Program-made: the position numbers and the translations under genes
Assembly: GCA_025358025.1 (NCBI GenBank)
Contig: JANYKW010000185.1
Location: forward strand, 1-33,090
Length of the DNA: 33,090 bases
Direction: 5' to 3'
From: Bacteroidia bacterium
GTDB taxonomy: Bacteria > Bacteroidota > Bacteroidia > Bacteroidales > Prolixibacteraceae
Part shown: piece by piece, positions 33,036 to 33,090 of the stretch
How positions within the stretch are numbered: the stretch's first letter is position 1
How the letters are laid out: every line of letters starts with the position of its first letter
The notes under the pieces: generated by a model
Databases searched by the model: none
The model's input: only the letters and a program-made list of their open reading frames with translations
What the model was told of the DNA's origin: nothing

Positions 33036-33090
33036 ATCCTTAATTATTATGTTAAATATATTTGAGATGCAAATTAGACTTCTTCCCTGC

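Noticed and set aside
1-33090. CRISPR array, rRNA genes, complete tRNA genes, or a SusC/SusD pair
   Set aside because: I found no regularly spaced identical repeats, no rRNA-like sequence, no complete tRNA, and no TonB-dependent receptor or SusD-like protein among the open frames.
33036-33090. A promoter for the 1147-residue GH106 gene
   Set aside because: The closest match (TAATTTG on the minus strand) lacks the full TAnnTTTG spacing, and no -33 element can be checked within the window.

Overview
The window looks like chromosomal DNA of a Bacteroidota bacterium, perhaps of the Marinilabiliales/Prolixibacteraceae type (the family is inference). Base composition is moderate to low GC, and I saw no clear Shine-Dalgarno sequences in front of the starts I examined. 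Two upstream regions carry the Bacteroidota promoter form (TTG, about 20 bp, TAnnTTTG), and a third carries its -7 half. Most genes encode exported glycoside hydrolases of families typical of polysaccharide utilisation loci.

Left part (1-4340) is accessory DNA. It holds the 3' end of an unknown gene, a truncated tyrosine integrase with its promoter, the 3' half of a tRNA gene that looks like an attachment site, a strong terminator and short repeats. These are followed by an AAA ATPase with a C-terminal nuclease-like domain and a palindromic operator, fossils of a recombinase and probably of an IS21-type transposase, and a complete hipBA toxin-antitoxin pair with visible promoter and operator repeats. 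A 16-bp direct repeat just before the next gene may be a relic insertion-sequence end.

Right part (4340-33090) is a large carbohydrate-degrading cluster. A GH95 alpha-L-fucosidase/galactosidase reads rightward. Everything after it reads leftward: an L-arabinose/L-fucose isomerase-like enzyme, four canonical GH106 alpha-L-rhamnosidases (1079, 934, 1016 and 1147 aa), two divergent GH106-like enzymes (743 and 1050 aa), two GH78 alpha-L-rhamnosidases and two small secreted proteins of unknown function. All the hydrolases have export signals and the isomerase has none. The simplest model is that the hydrolases strip terminal L-rhamnose, L-fucose or related 6-deoxy sugars from a heavily branched glycan outside the cytoplasm, and the isomerase feeds a released sugar into metabolism. 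No SusC/SusD pair, sulfatase, polysaccharide lyase, transporter or regulator is in the window, so the locus probably continues beyond the right edge.

The most notable signals are: (i) six GH106-superfamily enzymes in one cluster, two forming a distinct type with different active-site motifs; (ii) a 23-codon in-frame scar at 15171-15242 that joins a GH106 Tat start to a GH106 C-terminus; (iii) a duplicated 57-bp leader in front of two different hydrolase genes; (iv) helically phased repeats inside the integrase promoter; and (v) a near-perfect palindrome in the leader of the ATPase gene.
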